This document shows positions 6,056 to 7,148 of a stretch of DNA of 7,148 nt, piece after piece. The stretch covers positions 1 through 7,148 of the forward strand of contig CALMWM010000015.1 of NCBI GenBank assembly GCA_937873435.1, given 5' to 3'. Under the pieces are notes generated by a model, which searched no databases, had not been told where the DNA came from, and worked only from the letters and a program-made list of their open reading frames with translations. A program made the translations under genes and the position numbers. Position 1 is the stretch's first letter, and each line of letters starts with the position of its first letter. The DNA comes from an uncultured Gallionellaceae bacterium. GTDB taxonomy: Bacteria; Pseudomonadota; Gammaproteobacteria; Burkholderiales; Sulfuricellaceae.

Positions 6056-7148
6056 TTACATCCCCGGCAACATGCCCTTCATGCCGCGCATCATCTTGGC
6101 CATGCCGCCGCCCTTGGACATCATTTTCATCATTTTCTGCATCTGCTCGAACTGCTTGAGCAAGCGGTTGAGCTCCTGCACCTGCACCCCGGAACCGGCG
6201 GCGATGCGGCGTTTGCGCGAGGCCTTGAGGATCGCCGGGTTGCGCCGTTCCTCGGGGGTCATCGAATTGATAATGCCTTCGACGCGGTTGATCGCCTTGT
6301 CGTCCACCTGCTGTCCGGCGGCGGCTTGCGACAGTTGCGCCGGGAGTTTGTCCATCAAGGCACTCATGCCGCCCATTTTCTTCATCTGCTGCATCTGGGT
6401 CTTGAAATCTTCCAGGTCGAAGCTCTTGCCGGATTTGATCTTCTTCGCCAACTTGGCCGCTTCCTCGTGGTCGACGCCGCGCTGCGCCTCCTCGATCAGC
6501 GACAGCACGTCGCCCATGCCGAGGATGCGCGATGCCATGCGTTCGGGGTGGAAGGGTTCCAGCCCGGTAAGCTTTTCGCCGACGCCGGCGAACTTGATCG
6601 GCTTGCCGGTGACGTGACGCACCGACAGCGCCGCACCGCCGCGCGCATCGCCGTCCAGCTTGGTGAGCACCACGCCGGTCAGCGGCAGCGCGTCGCTGAA
6701 GGCGCGGGCAACGTTGACGGCGTCCTGCCCCTGCATCGCGTCGACTACGAACAGGGTTTCGATGGGGTCGAGCGCGGCGTGGAGGCGCTTGATCTCGTCC
6801 ATCATCGCCTCGTCGATGCCGGTGCGACCGGCGGTATCGACGATCAGCACGTCATGGAAATGCTTGTCGGCGAAATCCAGCGCGGCGCGGGCGATCTGCT
6901 CCGGCTTATCGCTCGCCGGAGCGGCGAAATAGTCGATCTCCAGCTGTTTGGCGAGGGTGTGCAATTGCTCCATCGCGGCGGGGCGGTACACGTCGCAGCT
7001 GGTCAGCAGCACTTTCTTCTTCATCTGTTCGCGCAGGTATTTGGCCAGTTTGCCGCAGGTGGTGGTCTTGCCGGCGCCTTGCAAACCGGCCATCAGGATC
7101 ACCGCCGGTGGTTTCACGGCGAAATTCAGGGCGGCGTTGTGCTCGCCC
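6056..7148 (-). CDS. ffh: Signal recognition particle protein Ffh (SRP54 homologue), 5' end cut by window
   Basis: GTPase of the signal recognition particle: it binds 4.5S RNA and the signal sequences of nascent inner-membrane proteins and docks with the receptor FtsY. 363 residues are visible, and about 85 N-terminal residues (the N domain) lie beyond the right edge. The frame stays open to the edge, so the GTG at 7117 is internal and not the start. Landmarks in the GTPase domain are the P-loop GLQGAGKTTT, DVYRPAAMEQL, DTAGR, TKLDGDARGG and GVGEKLTGLEPFHPERMAS. The methionine-rich M domain follows, with QMQQMKKMGGM, the RNA-binding SRKRRIAAGSG, and a tail of repeated Met/Lys ending MKGMLPGM. 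All key motifs are intact and close to E. coli Ffh. This is a housekeeping gene, probably in a transcription unit separate from the riboswitch-led genes downstream. Confidence 0.98.
   Translation of the reverse strand, partial: GEHNAALNFAVKPPAVILMAGLQGAGKTTTCGKLAKYLREQMKKKVLLTSCDVYRPAAMEQLHTLAKQLEIDYFAAPASDKPEQIARAALDFADKHFHDVLIVDTAGRTGIDEAMMDEIKRLHAALDPIETLFVVDAMQGQDAVNVARAFSDALPLTGVVLTKLDGDARGGAALSVRHVTGKPIKFAGVGEKLTGLEPFHPERMASRILGMGDVLSLIEEAQRGVDHEEAAKLAKKIKSGKSFDLEDFKTQMQQMKKMGGMSALMDKLPAQLSQAAAGQQVDDKAINRVEGIINSMTPEERRNPAILKASRKRRIAAGSGVQVQELNRLLKQFEQMQKMMKMMSKGGGMAKMMRGMKGMLPGM

Noticed and set aside
1..7148. CRISPR arrays, tRNA or rRNA genes, insertion sequences
   Set aside because: I found no regularly spaced repeats, cloverleaf-like sequence, transposase motifs or terminal inverted repeats with target duplications.

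Overview
The window is a stretch of a GC-rich proteobacterial chromosome, and every gene I accept lies on the minus strand. The Ffh sequence, the Aer-type PAS domain, the HlyB/LapB-type exporter and the HD-GYP architecture with its short N-terminal module suggest a betaproteobacterium. That is inference from family resemblance; nothing here fixes the genus.

Layout, in the direction of transcription (right to left). (1) 7148-6056: ffh, the signal recognition particle GTPase, with its N-terminus cut by the window edge. (2) 6055-5337: about 720 bases without an intact gene. It holds a hairpin after ffh, a short orphan reading frame that looks like a gene remnant (6017-5856), a dense set of inverted and direct repeats (5589-5501), and a class I cyclic-di-GMP (GEMM-I) riboswitch (5493-5395). 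(3) 5336-4185: an HD-GYP protein in which the histidine of the HD metal motif is arginine. (4) 4132-2300: a membrane receptor with an Aer-like PAS domain, a periplasmic helical sensor region and a HAMP domain, but without the hairpin tip that chemoreceptors use to contact CheA/CheW. (5) 2299-2003: a 297-base leader with several hairpins. (6) 2002-1: a type I secretion ABC transporter with an N-terminal C39-like domain, running off the left edge just after Walker B.

How they may work together: the riboswitch senses cyclic di-GMP and sits in front of a gene from the family that degrades cyclic di-GMP. The 52-base gap to the receptor gene suggests the two form one operon under that switch. Because the HD-GYP protein lacks a metal ligand and the receptor lacks the kinase-contact tip, the pair looks more like a repurposed signalling module than a working phosphodiesterase plus a working chemoreceptor. 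The neighbouring exporter belongs to the family that secretes RTX proteins and large adhesins, an output often linked to cyclic di-GMP. A functional link between it and the operon is only suggested by proximity. The most notable items are the riboswitch, the His-to-Arg change and the tip-less receptor.
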